64,000 nt of DNA from Xanthomonas theicola (GCF_014236795.1 NZ_CP049017.1:2148001-2212000), one strand, 5' to 3'; shown: positions 19,145-29,042, counted from the stretch's first letter. Numbers and translations: made by a program. Notes: generated from the letters alone by a model not told the origin.

Positions 19145-19979
19145 CTCTGCAGCGCCGAGCAGGGCCTGCGCCACCGCCGCCGGCCGCTTCCTCCAGAGAA
19201 ATGGTCGGCAGCGGTGCCCAATTGCACCGCATCCAGCGAGCATACCTGGAGCGTGCGCGGCGCCAGCTTGTGCAGCAGGGCGCGCAACGAGGTTTCCGGC
19301 GCCAGCCAGTCGTCCTGCAACACCGCGCCATGCACCTGCGCGGCGACCTGCGCCAGCAGCGCTTCCAGGTCTGCCGCGGCTAGCGATTGCCCAGGCCCAC
19401 CCGCGACCAGTCCGCGATCAGGCCGCGCGCCTCGGTGCCGCCGAAGTCGAGGCGGCGTCCGTGCAGCACGCCCTGGCGCTGCGCCAGTCACGGCAGCAGG
19501 CGGTACGCCAGCGGCAGCAGATAGCGCCGCGGCGCGGCGAAGCAGCGCCAGTACGCGGTGCCGCTCGCGACCAGCCACAGCCGCGCGAAGGCTTGCGGAT
19601 GCAGCGCGGCGTGGCAGCAGGCCACCTGCCCGCCGAGGCTTTGGCCGCCGATGGCCAGCGGCAACGCGCCGTGCTGCGCGAGCCTCGCATGGCTGGCCGG
19701 CAGGTCTTCGCACAGCAGGTGCCGATAGCCCCAGTCCTGCATGCGCGACGCGCGCAGCGTGCTGCTGCCGTTGCCGCGCCATTCGTGAAGGAACACAGCC
19801 ATGCCCTGTGCGGCCAGCGCCTCGGCCAACGGCAGGTAGTGGCGTGCGGCCACGCCAAGCGCGGGCAGCCACAGCAGCGACTGGCGCGGCGCCGCGGGGA
19901 CGCGCGTCAGCACGGTCCAGCTATGGCCGTCCCCAACGCCGGCCTGCAGCGCGTCGTCCGATGCCAACGGCATGCTCAT
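19145..19979 (-). pseudogene. alpha/beta hydrolase, degraded C-terminus
   Basis: The first 160 or so codons are normal: [29 protein letters not shown] and IGGQSLGGQVACCHA with the nucleophile Ser. A TGA at 19488-19490 then interrupts YRLLP-LAQRQGVLHGRRLDF. Further on, a frame change near 19390 separates ADWSRVGLG from LAAADLEALLAQVAAQVHGA, and another stop lies near the end. The ATG start overlaps the thiD stop as ATGA, so it was the second gene of a thiD operon. It probably makes at most a truncated protein lacking the catalytic His. Confidence 0.75.
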
Positions 19980-20785
19980 GCGTGGCGTGCGGCGCCGAAA
20001 TGGTCCAGCACCACCACGTCGCCGCGGCCGGGGTGGTAGCCGCCTTGCAGCGCGCGGGCGACGTAGTCGATCGCCGCTTCGCAGGCCACCGGCAACGCCA
20101 GGCCCTGGCACAGCTGCGCGGCGATCGCCGCGGCGAGGGTACAGCCGGTGCCGTGCGCCTGCAGTTCCAACCGTGCGTGGCTGAATTCGCTGCGGCTGAC
20201 CCCGTCGTCGTAGCGGTCGATCACCCGGTGGCCTTCGGCCAGGTGGCCGCCCTTGAGCAACACCGCCTGCGCGCCGGCCTCGAGCAACGCGGCGGTGGCG
20301 TGCTCGGCATCGTCGGCGCTCTCGATCGTGCGCCCCAGCAGCAACTGCGCTTCCTGCGTGTTCGGCGTGACCAGGGTCGCCAGCGGCAGCAGGCGGCGGC
20401 GCAGTGCATCCAGCGCATCGTCCTCGAGCAGCCTGGCGCCGCTGGTCGCGACCATCACTGGGTCCAGCACCACGAACGGCGGCCGGTATTCCTCCAGCGC
20501 GTCGGCGACCAGATGGATCACCGCGGCATTGGCCAGCATGCCGAGCTTGACCGCGGCGATGTCGAAATCGACGAAGCAAGCGTCGATCTGCGCGCGCAGG
20601 AACGGCAGCGGCGGCACGTGCACGGCGCTGACCCCGCGGGTGTGCTGCGCGGTCAGCGCGGCGATCGCCGACAGGCCGTGCACGCGGTGGGCGGCGAAGG
20701 TCTTCAGGTCGGCCTGGATGCCGGCGCCGCCGCCCGAGTCGGTGCCGGCGATGCTCAGCGCGGAGACGATGCTGGGTTCGCTCAT
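19976..20785 (-). CDS. thiD: hydroxymethylpyrimidine/phosphomethylpyrimidine kinase
   Basis: ThiD phosphorylates HMP and HMP-phosphate for thiamine synthesis. The 269-residue product has [20 protein letters not shown] at the N-terminus, [26 protein letters not shown] and the ribokinase-fold anion hole [13 protein letters not shown] near the end. The start [16 protein letters not shown] is the family start. It overlaps a broken hydrolase gene by four bases. Confidence 0.95.
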   Translation of the reverse strand: MSEPSIVSALSIAGTDSGGGAGIQADLKTFAAHRVHGLSAIAALTAQHTRGVSAVHVPPLPFLRAQIDACFVDFDIAAVKLGMLANAAVIHLVADALEEYRPPFVVLDPVMVATSGARLLEDDALDALRRRLLPLATLVTPNTQEAQLLLGRTIESADDAEHATAALLEAGAQAVLLKGGHLAEGHRVIDRYDDGVSRSEFSHARLELQAHGTGCTLAAAIAAQLCQGLALPVACEAAIDYVARALQGGYHPGRGDVVVLDHFGAARHA

Positions 20786-20828
20786 GCGCCGATTGTGCAG
20801 CGCCGGCCGCGGCTTGGCGACCACCCGC

Positions 20829-21497
20829 TCAGCGCTCGCGGCGTCGGTAGTGGGCCTGCAACGCATAACCGCTGCCGACCAGCCCGGTCAGCAGCGCTGG
20901 CGCGAGCAGCGCATCGAAGCCGACGCGGCGGTAGGCCCAGGCGCCGAGCACGCCGCCGAGCAGGAAGCCGGTGATGATCAGCAGGCTGAGACGGATGCGC
21001 CGCCGCGGTAGCGGCAAGCCGCGCAGCGCCTGGCCCAGGCCGATGCCCAGGTCGGTGAACATGCCGGTCAGGTGGGTGGTGCGCACCACCGCGCCGCTGT
21101 AGGTGGTGGTCATCGCGTTCTGCAGGCCGCAGGCGGTGGCGGCGAACAGCGCGCCGAGGAGTTGTTGCTGATTGAACGCCTGCATCGCCGCCAGCAGCAA
21201 CAACGCCTCCAGCGCCAGCGCCACGCCGTAGCGGCGGCCCAGGCGCAGGCGGCTGTCCTGCACCACGATGCCGCTGAGCACGGCGCCGCCGAGGAAGGCC
21301 AGCACCACGCCGACCAGGTTGCCGATCGCGCGCATGTCGCCATCGGCCAGCGCCGCGCCGAGCAGGGTGGTGGTACCGGTCAGGTGGGTCACCGCCTGGT
21401 GCTCGAAGCCGAGATAGCCGACTACGTTGACCATGCCGGCGACGCAGGCCAGCGCGCCGGCGAACGCCCAGGCCCAGCGCGGCAGCTCGACGTTCAT
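20829..21497 (-). CDS. DUF1275 (YoaK-type) membrane protein
   Basis: A 222-residue protein with about six hydrophobic segments. [20 protein letters not shown] and [12 protein letters not shown] near the N-terminus and [19 protein letters not shown] in the middle are characteristic of DUF1275 inner-membrane proteins. Function is unknown; some members are linked to transport. It stands 43 bases upstream of thiD on the same strand and may share a transcript. Confidence 0.85.
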   Translation of the reverse strand: MNVELPRWAWAFAGALACVAGMVNVVGYLGFEHQAVTHLTGTTTLLGAALADGDMRAIGNLVGVVLAFLGGAVLSGIVVQDSRLRLGRRYGVALALEALLLLAAMQAFNQQQLLGALFAATACGLQNAMTTTYSGAVVRTTHLTGMFTDLGIGLGQALRGLPLPRRRIRLSLLIITGFLLGGVLGAWAYRRVGFDALLAPALLTGLVGSGYALQAHYRRRER

Positions 21498-21566
21498 GCG
21501 CCGGCGCGGCGCCGGCGTGCGTCGCACGACGGGCTGGACGGAGGCGGCCGGCGCATGCGTTGCGGC

Positions 21567-22058
21567 CTACTTCGCGCCGTTGACGGCGATCTCGGAGAAC
21601 GTGCCGCTGGCCGGATCGAACACCGCCCCCCAGAAGCCGCTGCCGCCGCCGCACACGCGCACCGCATCGACGCTGGGGTCCAGATCGCTGCCGTCGTGCG
21701 GCTTAAACGCGTTGACGTAGATCGCCTGCTTGCCGCGGTAGAGGATGCCGACGTACTGGCGGTCGTCGCCGGCCGGATCGGCGATCGTGGGCTGCAATTG
21801 CGCCAGCCGCGTCTCCAGCTGCGCGACCTGCTCCACGGTCGGCACCCAGTAGCCGCCGACCACGCCGTCGTGGCGCGCCGGGCTGTCGCGCGAACAAGTG
21901 TCGAGCACCTGCGCGGCGGTGCTGTTGCGGGTGACGACCCACGACTGCCCGGCCTTGATCGCGGTCGGCACGCTGGCCGGCCCGCGCGTGGTGGCGCACG
22001 CACCGAGCAGGGCCAGCGCCAGCGCCGCGCCGCCGAGGCGTGCGCCGGCGGCGTTCAC
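21567..22058 (-). CDS. putative lipoprotein downstream of phoH
   Basis: The GTG start at 22058 overlaps the phoH stop as GTGA. The 163-residue product opens with a signal peptide ending in the lipobox LLGACATT, so it should be a lipid-anchored envelope protein. The mature part contains GYWVPTVEQVAQLETRLAQL and RQYVGILYRGKQAIYVNAF, and ends with a small domain DAVRVCGGGSGFWGAVFDP. No named family was recognised, although similar small lipoproteins are common in xanthomonads. Confidence 0.75.
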   Translation of the reverse strand: MNAAGARLGGAALALALLGACATTRGPASVPTAIKAGQSWVVTRNSTAAQVLDTCSRDSPARHDGVVGGYWVPTVEQVAQLETRLAQLQPTIADPAGDDRQYVGILYRGKQAIYVNAFKPHDGSDLDPSVDAVRVCGGGSGFWGAVFDPASGTFSEIAVNGAK

Positions 22059-23455
22059 AGCACCTCCGAGGCGTAGTCGGCCAGCCGCGAGCGCTCGCCG
22101 CGGCGCAGAGTGATGTGCGCACTGTGCGGCCAGGCCTTGAAGCGGTCGACCGCGTAGGTCAGGCCCGAGGTGGTCTCGGTCAGGTAGGGCGTGTCGATCT
22201 GTTCGACGTTGCCCAGGCACACGATCTTGGTGCCGGGGCCGGCACGGGTGATCAGCGTCTTCATCTGCTTCGGGGTCAGGTTCTGCGCTTCGTCCAGGAT
22301 CAGGTAGCGCGACAGGAAGGTGCGCCCGCGCATGAAGTTCATCGAGCGGATCTTGATCCGGCTGGCGAGCAGGTCGTTGGTCGCCGCGCGGCCCCACGCG
22401 CCGCCTTCCTGGTTGTGGGTGAGCACTTCCAGGTTGTCGGTCAGCGCGCCCATCCACGGCGTCATCTTCTCTTCCTCGGTGCCGGGCAGGAAGCCGATGT
22501 CCTCGCCCACGCTGACCGTGGCGCGGGTCATGATGATCTCGCGGTAGCGCTGCTGGTCCATCGTCTGCGCAAGTCCCGCCGCCAGCGCCAGCAACGTCTT
22601 GCCGGTGCCGGCGGTGCCGAGCAGGGTGACGAAGTCGATCTCCGGGTCCATCAGCGCGTTGAGCGCGAAGTTCTGCTCGCGGTTGCGCGCGGCAATGCCC
22701 CACACCGCATGCTGGCCGCTGCGGAAGTCGTCGACCAGCGCCAGCGTCGCCTTGCGCTCGCCGCCGACCTTGACTACGCGCAGTTCCACCTCGTCGTCGC
22801 CGGGCAGGTACAGGTACTGGTTCGGGTACCAGTCTTCGTCCCCGGCCAGGGCGATCTCGTAGCTGGTGCGGCCCTTGTCGCTCCAGCTGCGCAGGTCCTG
22901 GTTGTGCTTCTGCCAGAAATCCTCCGGCAGCTCGATCGCGCCGGTGTACAGCAGGCTGAAATCGTCGAGCGCGCGGTCGTTCTCGTAGTCCTCGGCGGCC
23001 AGGCCGCTGATCGCCGCCTTGATCCGCAGGTTGATGTCCTTGGACACCAGGATCACCGGCGTGTCCGGGCCGTCCTCGCGCAGCGCCAGCACCGCGGCCA
23101 GGATCTTGTTGTCCGGCGCCACGGTGCCGAAGCTGCGCCCCGGCTCGACCGGGCGGGTCTGGAAGTACAGGCGGCCGATGCTGCCGCTGCTCTTGAGCTG
23201 GAGGCCCTGCGGATGGCTGAGCGGGATGCCCGACGCGATCTGCTCGGCGCCGGCGCCTTCGATCAGCTCGTTGAGGAAACGGCTGACCTGGCGCGCGTTG
23301 CGGCTGACCTCGGACATACCCTTCTTGGCGTTGTCCAGTTCCTCGATCACCTGCATCGGCAGGAACACGTCGTGTTCCTCGAACTTGAACAGCGCGGTGG
23401 GGTCGTGCATCAGCACGTTGGTATCCAGCACGTAGATACGCTTGCCTCGGGTCAT
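22055..23455 (-). CDS. PhoH-family ATPase with PIN domain
   Basis: The 466-residue product joins an N-terminal PIN nuclease domain (YVLDTNVLMHDP at about 8-19, later VSKDINLRIKA) to a C-terminal PhoH ATPase (P-loop GTAGTGKT at 280-287, Walker B RYLILDEAQNLTP). This PhoH2 architecture is linked to RNA unwinding and cleavage. It is the first gene of a pair with the small lipoprotein. Confidence 0.93.
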   Translation of the reverse strand: MTRGKRIYVLDTNVLMHDPTALFKFEEHDVFLPMQVIEELDNAKKGMSEVSRNARQVSRFLNELIEGAGAEQIASGIPLSHPQGLQLKSSGSIGRLYFQTRPVEPGRSFGTVAPDNKILAAVLALREDGPDTPVILVSKDINLRIKAAISGLAAEDYENDRALDDFSLLYTGAIELPEDFWQKHNQDLRSWSDKGRTSYEIALAGDEDWYPNQYLYLPGDDEVELRVVKVGGERKATLALVDDFRSGQHAVWGIAARNREQNFALNALMDPEIDFVTLLGTAGTGKTLLALAAGLAQTMDQQRYREIIMTRATVSVGEDIGFLPGTEEEKMTPWMGALTDNLEVLTHNQEGGAWGRAATNDLLASRIKIRSMNFMRGRTFLSRYLILDEAQNLTPKQMKTLITRAGPGTKIVCLGNVEQIDTPYLTETTSGLTYAVDRFKAWPHSAHITLRRGERSRLADYASEVL

Positions 23456-23539
23456 CGTGGATTCCTGGAAATGGGACAGGCGCCAACCGTCACCGCCTGC
23501 GCGGGGCAGGGTGATGAGGCGTGCGTGAAGCGCGAATGA

Positions 23540-24019
23540 TCACTGCCGGGCGGCGGCCTGCAGCGCGTCGAACACGGCCTGGGCGTGGCCGGGAACCTTG
23601 ACCTTGCGCCAGCTGCGCAGCAGCCGGCCCGAGGGCGCGATCAGGAAGGTGCTGCGCTCGATGCCGAGCGCCTGGCGGCCGTACATGTTCTTTTCCTTGA
23701 TCACGTCGAACGCGCGGCACAGGGCCTCGTCGGCATCGCTGACCAGCGGGAAGCGGAAGCCCTGCTTGGCGCAGAAGTTGTCGTGCGACTTCAGCGAATC
23801 GCGCGAGACGCCGAGCACGGCGGCGTTGGCCTGCTCGAACTGCGGCAGCAGCATGTTGAAGTCGATGCCCTCGGTGGTACAGCCGGGCGTGCCGTCCTTC
23901 GGATAGAAATACAGCACCAGCCAGCGGCCGGCGTAATCGCCAAGCGTGGCGCTGGCGCCGCCGGACAACGCCAGCGGCAATGCCAGCGTGGTGCGGTCCA
24001 GGGTGTCGCCGTCCTTCAT
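23540..24019 (-). CDS. bcp: thiol peroxidase of the Bcp/PrxQ type
   Basis: Bcp reduces hydroperoxides using thioredoxin. The 159-residue product has the peroxidatic site FYPKDGTPGCTTEG with Cys47. The usual second Cys five residues later is absent; Cys83 in NFCAKQGF is the only other nearby Cys and may act as the resolving residue. It lies between phoH and gcvR on the same strand with moderate gaps. Confidence 0.93.
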   Translation of the reverse strand: MKDGDTLDRTTLALPLALSGGASATLGDYAGRWLVLYFYPKDGTPGCTTEGIDFNMLLPQFEQANAAVLGVSRDSLKSHDNFCAKQGFRFPLVSDADEALCRAFDVIKEKNMYGRQALGIERSTFLIAPSGRLLRSWRKVKVPGHAQAVFDALQAAARQ

Positions 24020-24081
24020 TGCCTGTCCTCCGCTTGCATCGCCATCATCTGCGTTCGAATGCGTCGATGTCCAGCGTGGCT

Positions 24082-24657
24082 TCAGAACTTCATCGGGTCC
24101 ATGATCGCGTCCAGGTTCAGGTGGTCGCAGAACTCGAGGAAATCGTCGCGCAGCGCGGCGATGTGCATATTCGCCGGCACCCCGATCGTCACCTGCGCCG
24201 AGAACATCTCCGCGCCGGTCTGCATCGCCCGGTAGCGCGTGCTCTGCAGGTTCTCGATGGTGATGCCCTGGCGGTCGAAGAAATCCGCCAACTGGAACAG
24301 GATGCCCGGCTTGTCGGCGGCGATGACCTCCACGATGTAGGGCAGCAGGTTCGATTGCGCCTGCTTGGCGCCGGTGCGATACCACACCAGCTTGATGCCT
24401 TCCTCGCGGTCGAGCCGGGTCAGCATGGCCTCGAGCTTGGCGACCGAGTCCCACGAGCCGGTCGCCAGCGCGGTCACCGACACGTCACGGCCGACCGTAG
24501 TCAGGCGTGCGTCGACCAGGTTGCAGCCGCTGTCGGCGATGCGACGCGTCACCGGCAGCAACGGCGACTCCGGATGCGTCGTATAGGCGTTGATCAGGAG
24601 ATGGTTTTCGGTCGGCGCGGGCCGGGGCGTATTGTCTGTCAAAGGGGCTTCCGGCAT
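24082..24657 (-). CDS. gcvR: glycine cleavage system repressor-like ACT protein
   Basis: The 191-residue product is built from two ACT domains: LLINAYTTHPESPLLPVTRR and, after a linker, LPYIVEVIAADKPGILFQLA. GcvR binds glycine and antagonises the activator GcvA. The start MPEAPLTDN was chosen because the longer frame adds about 40 low-complexity residues from the intergenic region. It is divergent from dapA, a conserved pairing in gammaproteobacteria. Confidence 0.88.
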   Translation of the reverse strand: MPEAPLTDNTPRPAPTENHLLINAYTTHPESPLLPVTRRIADSGCNLVDARLTTVGRDVSVTALATGSWDSVAKLEAMLTRLDREEGIKLVWYRTGAKQAQSNLLPYIVEVIAADKPGILFQLADFFDRQGITIENLQSTRYRAMQTGAEMFSAQVTIGVPANMHIAALRDDFLEFCDHLNLDAIMDPMKF

Positions 24658-24806
24658 TGCGTAAGGCTGAACGGCGTCCGGGCGGTCGCTCGGTGCAGTG
24701 TGCAGCATACTTGCCCGCGCTTTCGGGCCGCAAGTAACATGCGGGACCAACCCGTCCGTGCGGGCCGCACGCGGCACCCTCTATTCACCAGCGAGCATCC
24801 GGCATC

Positions 24807-25715
24807 TTGTCCCTCTCCGGCATCATCACCGCCCTGGCCACGCCCTTCCAGGGCAATGGCGACCCCGACCTCGACGCCTGGCAGCGACTGCTCGAACGGC
24901 AGCTGGCCGGCGGCGTGCAGGGGGTGGTGGTGGCGGGATCGACTGGAGAGGCGGCCACGCTGCAGGACGCCGAATACGATCTGCTGCTGCGCGACGCGGC
25001 GCAGACCATCGGCGGACGCGTGCCGCTGCTGGCCGGCAGCGGCCTGTCCGGCACCGCCAAGACAGTCGCGTTGACCCGCCGCGCCGCCGCCAACGGGGCG
25101 CATTACGCGCTGGTGGTGACGCCGCCGTACGTGCGCCCGACCCAGGCCGGCCTGCTCGCGCACTACCTGCAAGTGGCCGAGCATGGCGGCCTGCCGGTGG
25201 TGTTGTACAACGTGCCCGGCCGCACCGGCTGCGACCTGCTGCCGGACACAGTGGCGCAGCTGGCGCAGCATCCCAACATCGTCGGGATCAAGGAAGCCAT
25301 TAGCGATCCGCTGCGCATCGCCGCGCTGCTGGCGCTGCGCAGCGACCGCTTCGCCGTGCTCAGCGGCGACGACGGCAGCGCCGCGCAGGCCATGCTGAGC
25401 GGGTTCGACGGGTTGATCTCGGTTGCCTCCAATGCCTTACCGGCGGCCTACCGGCGCCTGTGCGATTTGGCGCGCGCGCGCCGGACCGAGCAGGCGCAGG
25501 TCTGGGACATGCGCCTGCAGCCGTTCCACGCGTTCTGCGGCGTCGAATCCAACCCGATCCCGGTCAAGGCGCTGCTGCAGCGCGCCGGCATCGGCCAGGG
25601 CCTGCGGTTGCCGCTGCTGCCGCTGTCCGCGGCGCACCAGGCCAGCGCCGACCGTCTCGCCGCCGACGCAGCCGCGTTGGAAGAACTATCCAGCCGCGAA
25701 ACGCTCGCGGCCTGA
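24807..25715 (+). CDS. dapA: 4-hydroxy-tetrahydrodipicolinate synthase
   Basis: DapA condenses pyruvate with aspartate semialdehyde in the lysine/diaminopimelate route. The 302-residue TIM-barrel protein has [14 protein letters not shown], the catalytic Tyr in [13 protein letters not shown] and the Schiff-base Lys in [11 protein letters not shown]. Translation starts at a TTG (24807). It is followed 17 bases later by a lipoprotein of the BamC type, with gcvR divergent upstream. Confidence 0.95.
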   Translation: MSLSGIITALATPFQGNGDPDLDAWQRLLERQLAGGVQGVVVAGSTGEAATLQDAEYDLLLRDAAQTIGGRVPLLAGSGLSGTAKTVALTRRAAANGAHYALVVTPPYVRPTQAGLLAHYLQVAEHGGLPVVLYNVPGRTGCDLLPDTVAQLAQHPNIVGIKEAISDPLRIAALLALRSDRFAVLSGDDGSAAQAMLSGFDGLISVASNALPAAYRRLCDLARARRTEQAQVWDMRLQPFHAFCGVESNPIPVKALLQRAGIGQGLRLPLLPLSAAHQASADRLAADAAALEELSSRETLAA

Positions 25716-25732
25716 CCCCAGGAGATTCATCG

Positions 25733-26263
25733 ATGCGTGCTTCCCTTCCATACGCCCGCGTGCTGTCGGCCGCCGTCCTGGCGACCACCATGGTCGCGGC
25801 CACCAGCGGTTGCAGCTGGTTCCACAAGGGCAAGCCGCGCGGCGATTACGCGTTGGCGCCCGAGATGCGTCCGTTGGAGGTGCCCCCGGACCTGACCGCG
25901 CCGGATACCTCGGGGGCGATGAAGGTGCCGGCGCTGGCCTCGGCCACGCAGCGCCCCGCTGCCGCCGCCCCGGGCCAGGCACCGGTGGCGTCGAACAGCG
26001 GCTTCGTGGTGCCGGGCGCGCGCGACCATGTGTTCGGCCAGGTCGGCGACGCGCTCGGCGCCATCGAAGGCGTCACCATCGCCAGCCGCGCGCAGGTGCT
26101 CGGCTCCTACGACGTGGCCTATGCAGGCAGCAACTTCCTGGTCCGCGTGGTCGCGGTGGATGCTGGGGTATACGTGTCGACGGTCGATCCACGCGGCCTG
26201 CCGGCCACCGGCGATGCGCCGGTCAAGCTGATCGCGATGCTGAAGGCCAAGCTCGGCTATTGA
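25733..26263 (+). CDS. BamC/NlpB-like outer-membrane lipoprotein
   Basis: The 176-residue product has a signal peptide and a lipobox, VAATSGCSWF, with Cys27 as the lipidated residue. The conserved segment YALAPEMRPLEVPPDLTAPD after it resembles the N-terminal unstructured part of BamC, which binds BamD. The C-terminal domain is short compared with E. coli BamC. A strong ribosome binding site (CAGGAGAT) precedes the ATG. Position after dapA is the classical place for this gene. Assignment to the Bam complex is inferred. Confidence 0.78.
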   Translation: MRASLPYARVLSAAVLATTMVAATSGCSWFHKGKPRGDYALAPEMRPLEVPPDLTAPDTSGAMKVPALASATQRPAAAAPGQAPVASNSGFVVPGARDHVFGQVGDALGAIEGVTIASRAQVLGSYDVAYAGSNFLVRVVAVDAGVYVSTVDPRGLPATGDAPVKLIAMLKAKLGY

Positions 26264-26837
26264 GCCGGTGCGAATGGGGGCCGATCCGCAAATCCGGCGG
26301 GTGCCGGCGTCAATTCCAATACCAGCCAACCGACGCCCCGCTCGTCGCCGTTCACCTCCCCGGTGTCCGACTGGATATCCCACCCAGGCAACCAACTGGA
26401 CCATACAGATCCCGTTGGTCGAGGCCGGCTCCATTGGCGGTCCCGACGACCATAACCTAAGCCCGGCCGGCCGTGCGCCTCATCCTCAGTTGGGAGCAGA
26501 ACCCTCGGATCCGACGGCGACGCTGGAGGAGATTGGTCGGCAGTTCAAGCGCCTTACCGGCAGTGACGCGCATGAGAACACGGGGATGGCCAGCCTGCGC
26601 ACGCTGGGGGTTCGGCATGTTCCCAGCGCCGAGGCGGTAGTGGTCAGGCAGGCCGAGCCGGGACCACCTCGCTACGGCTAACACCGATGCCCATCGCCGT
26701 CACGAGCCGGAGCAAACTTGTCCCAGTTGCCTGACCGATGCCGATAAAAGAGTCCTTTTAAATCAATTACATTACTTTTTACAACTTGGCAGATTACCTC
26801 AGATTACCCCGGCGGGTAACCTTGTTTTTTAGTAAAT
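26264..26837. other. gap between bamC-like gene and IS200 relic
   Basis: About 570 bases without a recognised gene. A plus-strand frame to 26681 ends in a protein-like stretch (PTATLEEIGRQFKRLTGSDA, then RTLGVRHVPSAEAVVV) that could be the tail of a lost gene. The last 110 bases are clearly AT-richer than the surroundings and lead into the hairpin end of an IS200-type element. Confidence 0.4.
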
Positions 26838-26937
26838 ATCCCCCGGCAAAGCCGGGGGCTTTAGAGATGTGAGCCGCTCAAAGCGGCTGCGGGAGCGCTA
26901 CGCGCCTCCCTTGTTAGGGCCACCTGAAGGTGGCCGA

Positions 26938-27138
26938 CTACCTCAGCAACTGCAATTGGTCCAAGCGCCGATCTTCCGCCTCTTGGTTCTGGATGTATGC
27001 CCCGATCAACCCTTCATCCCGACCTACCCTCGTAACGAAGTAACCTCGCGCCCAGAAGCTCTGCCCTACAAAGTTCCGCTTCCGCTCCCCATGCACCCGC
27101 GCTAGGTGGATGGCGCTCTTGCCCTTGATATAGCCCAC
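26938..27138 (-). pseudogene. IS200-type TnpA, C-terminal part
   Basis: The frame gives GYIKGKSAIHLARVHGERKR, FVGQSFWARGYFVTRVGRDE and an end IGAYIQNQEAEDRRLDQLQL, the C-terminal half of the Y1 HUH transposase with the region around the catalytic Tyr. The N-terminal half, with the HUH histidines, is missing apart from the first two codons on the far side of the IS3 element. Confidence 0.75.
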
Positions 27139-27164
27139 TGGACCGGCCAGATTTCCGTAGACAC

Positions 27165-28070
27165 TCAGTCGCCGCTCTGCGCGTAGCGCCTTTCAAACTC
27201 TACCGGTGACACGCCGCCAGCGGAACCATGCCGGCGGATCGGGTTGTAGAACATCTCGATATAGTCGAACACGTCCGATGCCGCCATGGCGCGTGTCGGG
27301 TAGATCCGACGCTTGATACGTTCCTTCTTCAAGACGCTGAAGAAGCTCTCGGCCACGGCGTTGTCATGGCAGTTCCCGCGTCGGCTCATGCTCGGCACCA
27401 TCCGGTGCGCCTTCAGGAACGACTGCCAATCGCTGCTGGTGAACTGGCAGCCCTGGTCGGAGTGCACCATCACGCCAGGACCGGGCTTGCGCCGCCACGC
27501 CGCTGCCACCAGTGCCTGCAGCACCAGATCGCTGGTCATTGTCGAAGCGGTTGCCCAACCCACGATCTGGCGCCAATACAGCTCCATTACCGCTGCCAAG
27601 AACAGCCAGCCCTCGTAGGTGCGGATATAGGTGATGTCCGTGACCCAGACCTTGTTCGGGGCCTGCGGAATGAAGTCCCGGTTGAGCACATTCGCCACCA
27701 CGCCGACCGGACCTCCCCGCTAACGCGGCTTGCTGCCGTAGCCAACCTGCGCTCGCAAGCCTTCGGCCTTCATCAAGCGCCGCACCCGGTGACGGCTGCA
27801 ACGCTCGCCGGCCTCACGCAGATCCAGGGTGAGCTTGCGATAGCCGTACACCGCGCCGCTGGCCAGCCAGTGGTGCTTGATCAGGCCCAGCAAGCGCTGG
27901 TCCTCGCGTTCGCGGACGCTGGTGCCGTTGCGCAGCCAGGCCTAGTAACCACTGCGATGCACGCCCAGCATCCGGCACATCGTCGCCAGACGAAACTCCC
28001 GGACGTGCGCACGCATGAACGCGTACTTCGCCCTTACCCCTTGGCAAAGTACGCGGCGGCTTTTTTTAGG
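27165..28070 (-). pseudogene. IS3-family transposase OrfB with two amber codons
   Basis: OrfB continues from the -1 frame at the A-run near 28061-28067, through VRAKYAFMRAHVREFRLATM. It meets TAG at 27942-27944 (after HRSGY) and a second TAG at 27720-27722 (after GSKPR). The remaining frame from about 27701 is intact and holds the DDE core: WVTDITYIRTYEGWLFLA, VMVHSDQGCQFTS and NAVAESFFSVLKKERI. Both stops must be suppressed to make a full product, so it is probably inactive. Confidence 0.8.
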
Positions 28071-28315
28071 ATGTCGCGCTCCTCGGTTACCCGCCTCAGT
28101 TCGGCCTTGAGCCGGCGAATCTCCGCTGAGTCGGTCGACGCCGCTGCAGCGCCGGCTGCCGGCGCCATCTTCCTGGCGGCCTGCACCCACCCGTATAGCG
28201 TGTGCTTGGGAATCCCGATTCGGGAGGCCACATCCACCACCGTGAAGCCGCGTTCGATCACCTGCTTCACCGCCTCGGCCCGGAACTCATCCGTGTACTG
28301 CTTGCTGTTGCCCAT
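28034..28315 (-). CDS. IS3-family transposase OrfA
   Basis: A 93-residue OrfA beginning MGNSKQYTDEFRAEAVKQVI, with a helix-turn-helix (VVDVASRIGIPKHTLYGWV) and a C-terminal leucine-zipper-like helix. A run of seven A in CTAAAAAAAGCC (minus strand) near its end is the typical -1 slippage site that fuses OrfA to OrfB in this family. A longer start at 28330 is also possible. Confidence 0.82.
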   Translation of the reverse strand: MGNSKQYTDEFRAEAVKQVIERGFTVVDVASRIGIPKHTLYGWVQAARKMAPAAGAAAASTDSAEIRRLKAELRRVTEERDILKKAAAYFAKG

Positions 28316-28504
28316 AAACACCTCGGTCATTGCCATCAATTATGCCGTCCGGATGTCTACGAAAGGCTGGCCGGTCCAATCCATCTCGGTTTCTCCGTCT
28401 CGTGTGCTTGGCCGCTCACGTTGCGGAGTCTCCGGGATGGACTCCCGGATACGTCAAACTTCTACTGCCTCCCCGGCAGAGCCGGGGGAACTCTCAGGTT
28501 GGTT

Positions 28505-29042
28505 TAGGACCTGTTAACACTAATAAATCGAAGCGGTCTCGCTGGACTCCACCAGCATCAAGATGCATCCCGATGGCACTGGTACATTAAAAAAACGGCC
28601 CGCAGTCCATTGGCAAGTCGCGCGGTGGATGGAACGCCAAGATTCATATGGTTGCCGCAGATGCTCAAACAGCCATCACGTTCGGATTGACGCCCGCTAA
28701 CGCGCATGAGGCACCGGCAGGCCGCACATTGCTTGAACACCTGGGGCCAGTGGAGCGGCCGATCCATGTACTGTTGGACCGTGCTTACGAAGGCAATGAA
28801 ACCCGCCAGTTGGCGCTTGATCTTGGCTTCGTGCCGGTGGTCTGGCCGAAGTCCAATCGGGTCGATCCTTTGGAGTACAACCGGGAAATGTACAAGCGGC
28901 GCAACGAAGTGGAGGGGCTGTTGCGTCACTTGAAAGACGACCGCTGGATTTTTTCACGCTTCGAGAAGCTGGATGTCATGTTCCTCCGATTCCTCAGCTT
29001 CGTCCTGGTCGTTGATGGGCTTCGGATGTGTCAACAGGCTCT
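28505..29042 (+). mobile_element. internally deleted IS5-family element
   Basis: It begins GGACCTGTTAACACTAAT and ends GTGTCAACAGGCTCT, matching the ends of the complete element at 60102-60913. After the first 20 bases the sequence jumps to the middle of the transposase (AATCGAAGC, about 300 bases into the full copy), so the N-terminal coding part is deleted. The C-terminal frame (28648-29058) reads MVAADAQTAITFGLTPANAH through DLGFVPVVWPKSNRVDPLEY to the stop and is clearly homologous to the copy at 60 kb. Confidence 0.85.

Larger units (their letters stand above)
27139..28378 (-). mobile_element. IS3-family element inside the IS200-type element
   Basis: 1240 bases with imperfect terminal inverted repeats, TGGACCGGCCAG...CGTAGACA at both ends. 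It contains orfA and a broken orfB linked by an A-run slippage site. No direct target duplication is visible, consistent with loss of host DNA at the insertion point. Confidence 0.82.
26838..28490 (-). mobile_element. IS200/IS605-type element, interrupted by an IS3 element
   Basis: Both ends carry the short CCCCGGC-type hairpin expected of IS200/IS605 elements: CCCCGGCaaaGCCGGGG at 26841-26857 and CCCCGGCagaGCCGGGG at 28471-28487. The transposase reads leftward: its ATG and second codon are at 28384-28379, then the IS3 element starts, and the reading continues only at VGYIKGKSAIHL (27138). About 70 codons were lost at the insertion point. Confidence 0.72.

Noticed and set aside
21567..23486. 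A 639-codon open frame through the lipoprotein and phoH as one long protein
   Set aside because: Only its last 163 codons look like protein; the rest is the shadow frame of phoH.
26264..26681. Plus-strand frame after the bamC-like gene as a real gene
   Set aside because: No plausible start signal and the first 60 residues are Pro/Arg-rich; only the tail looks protein-like, so at most a remnant.
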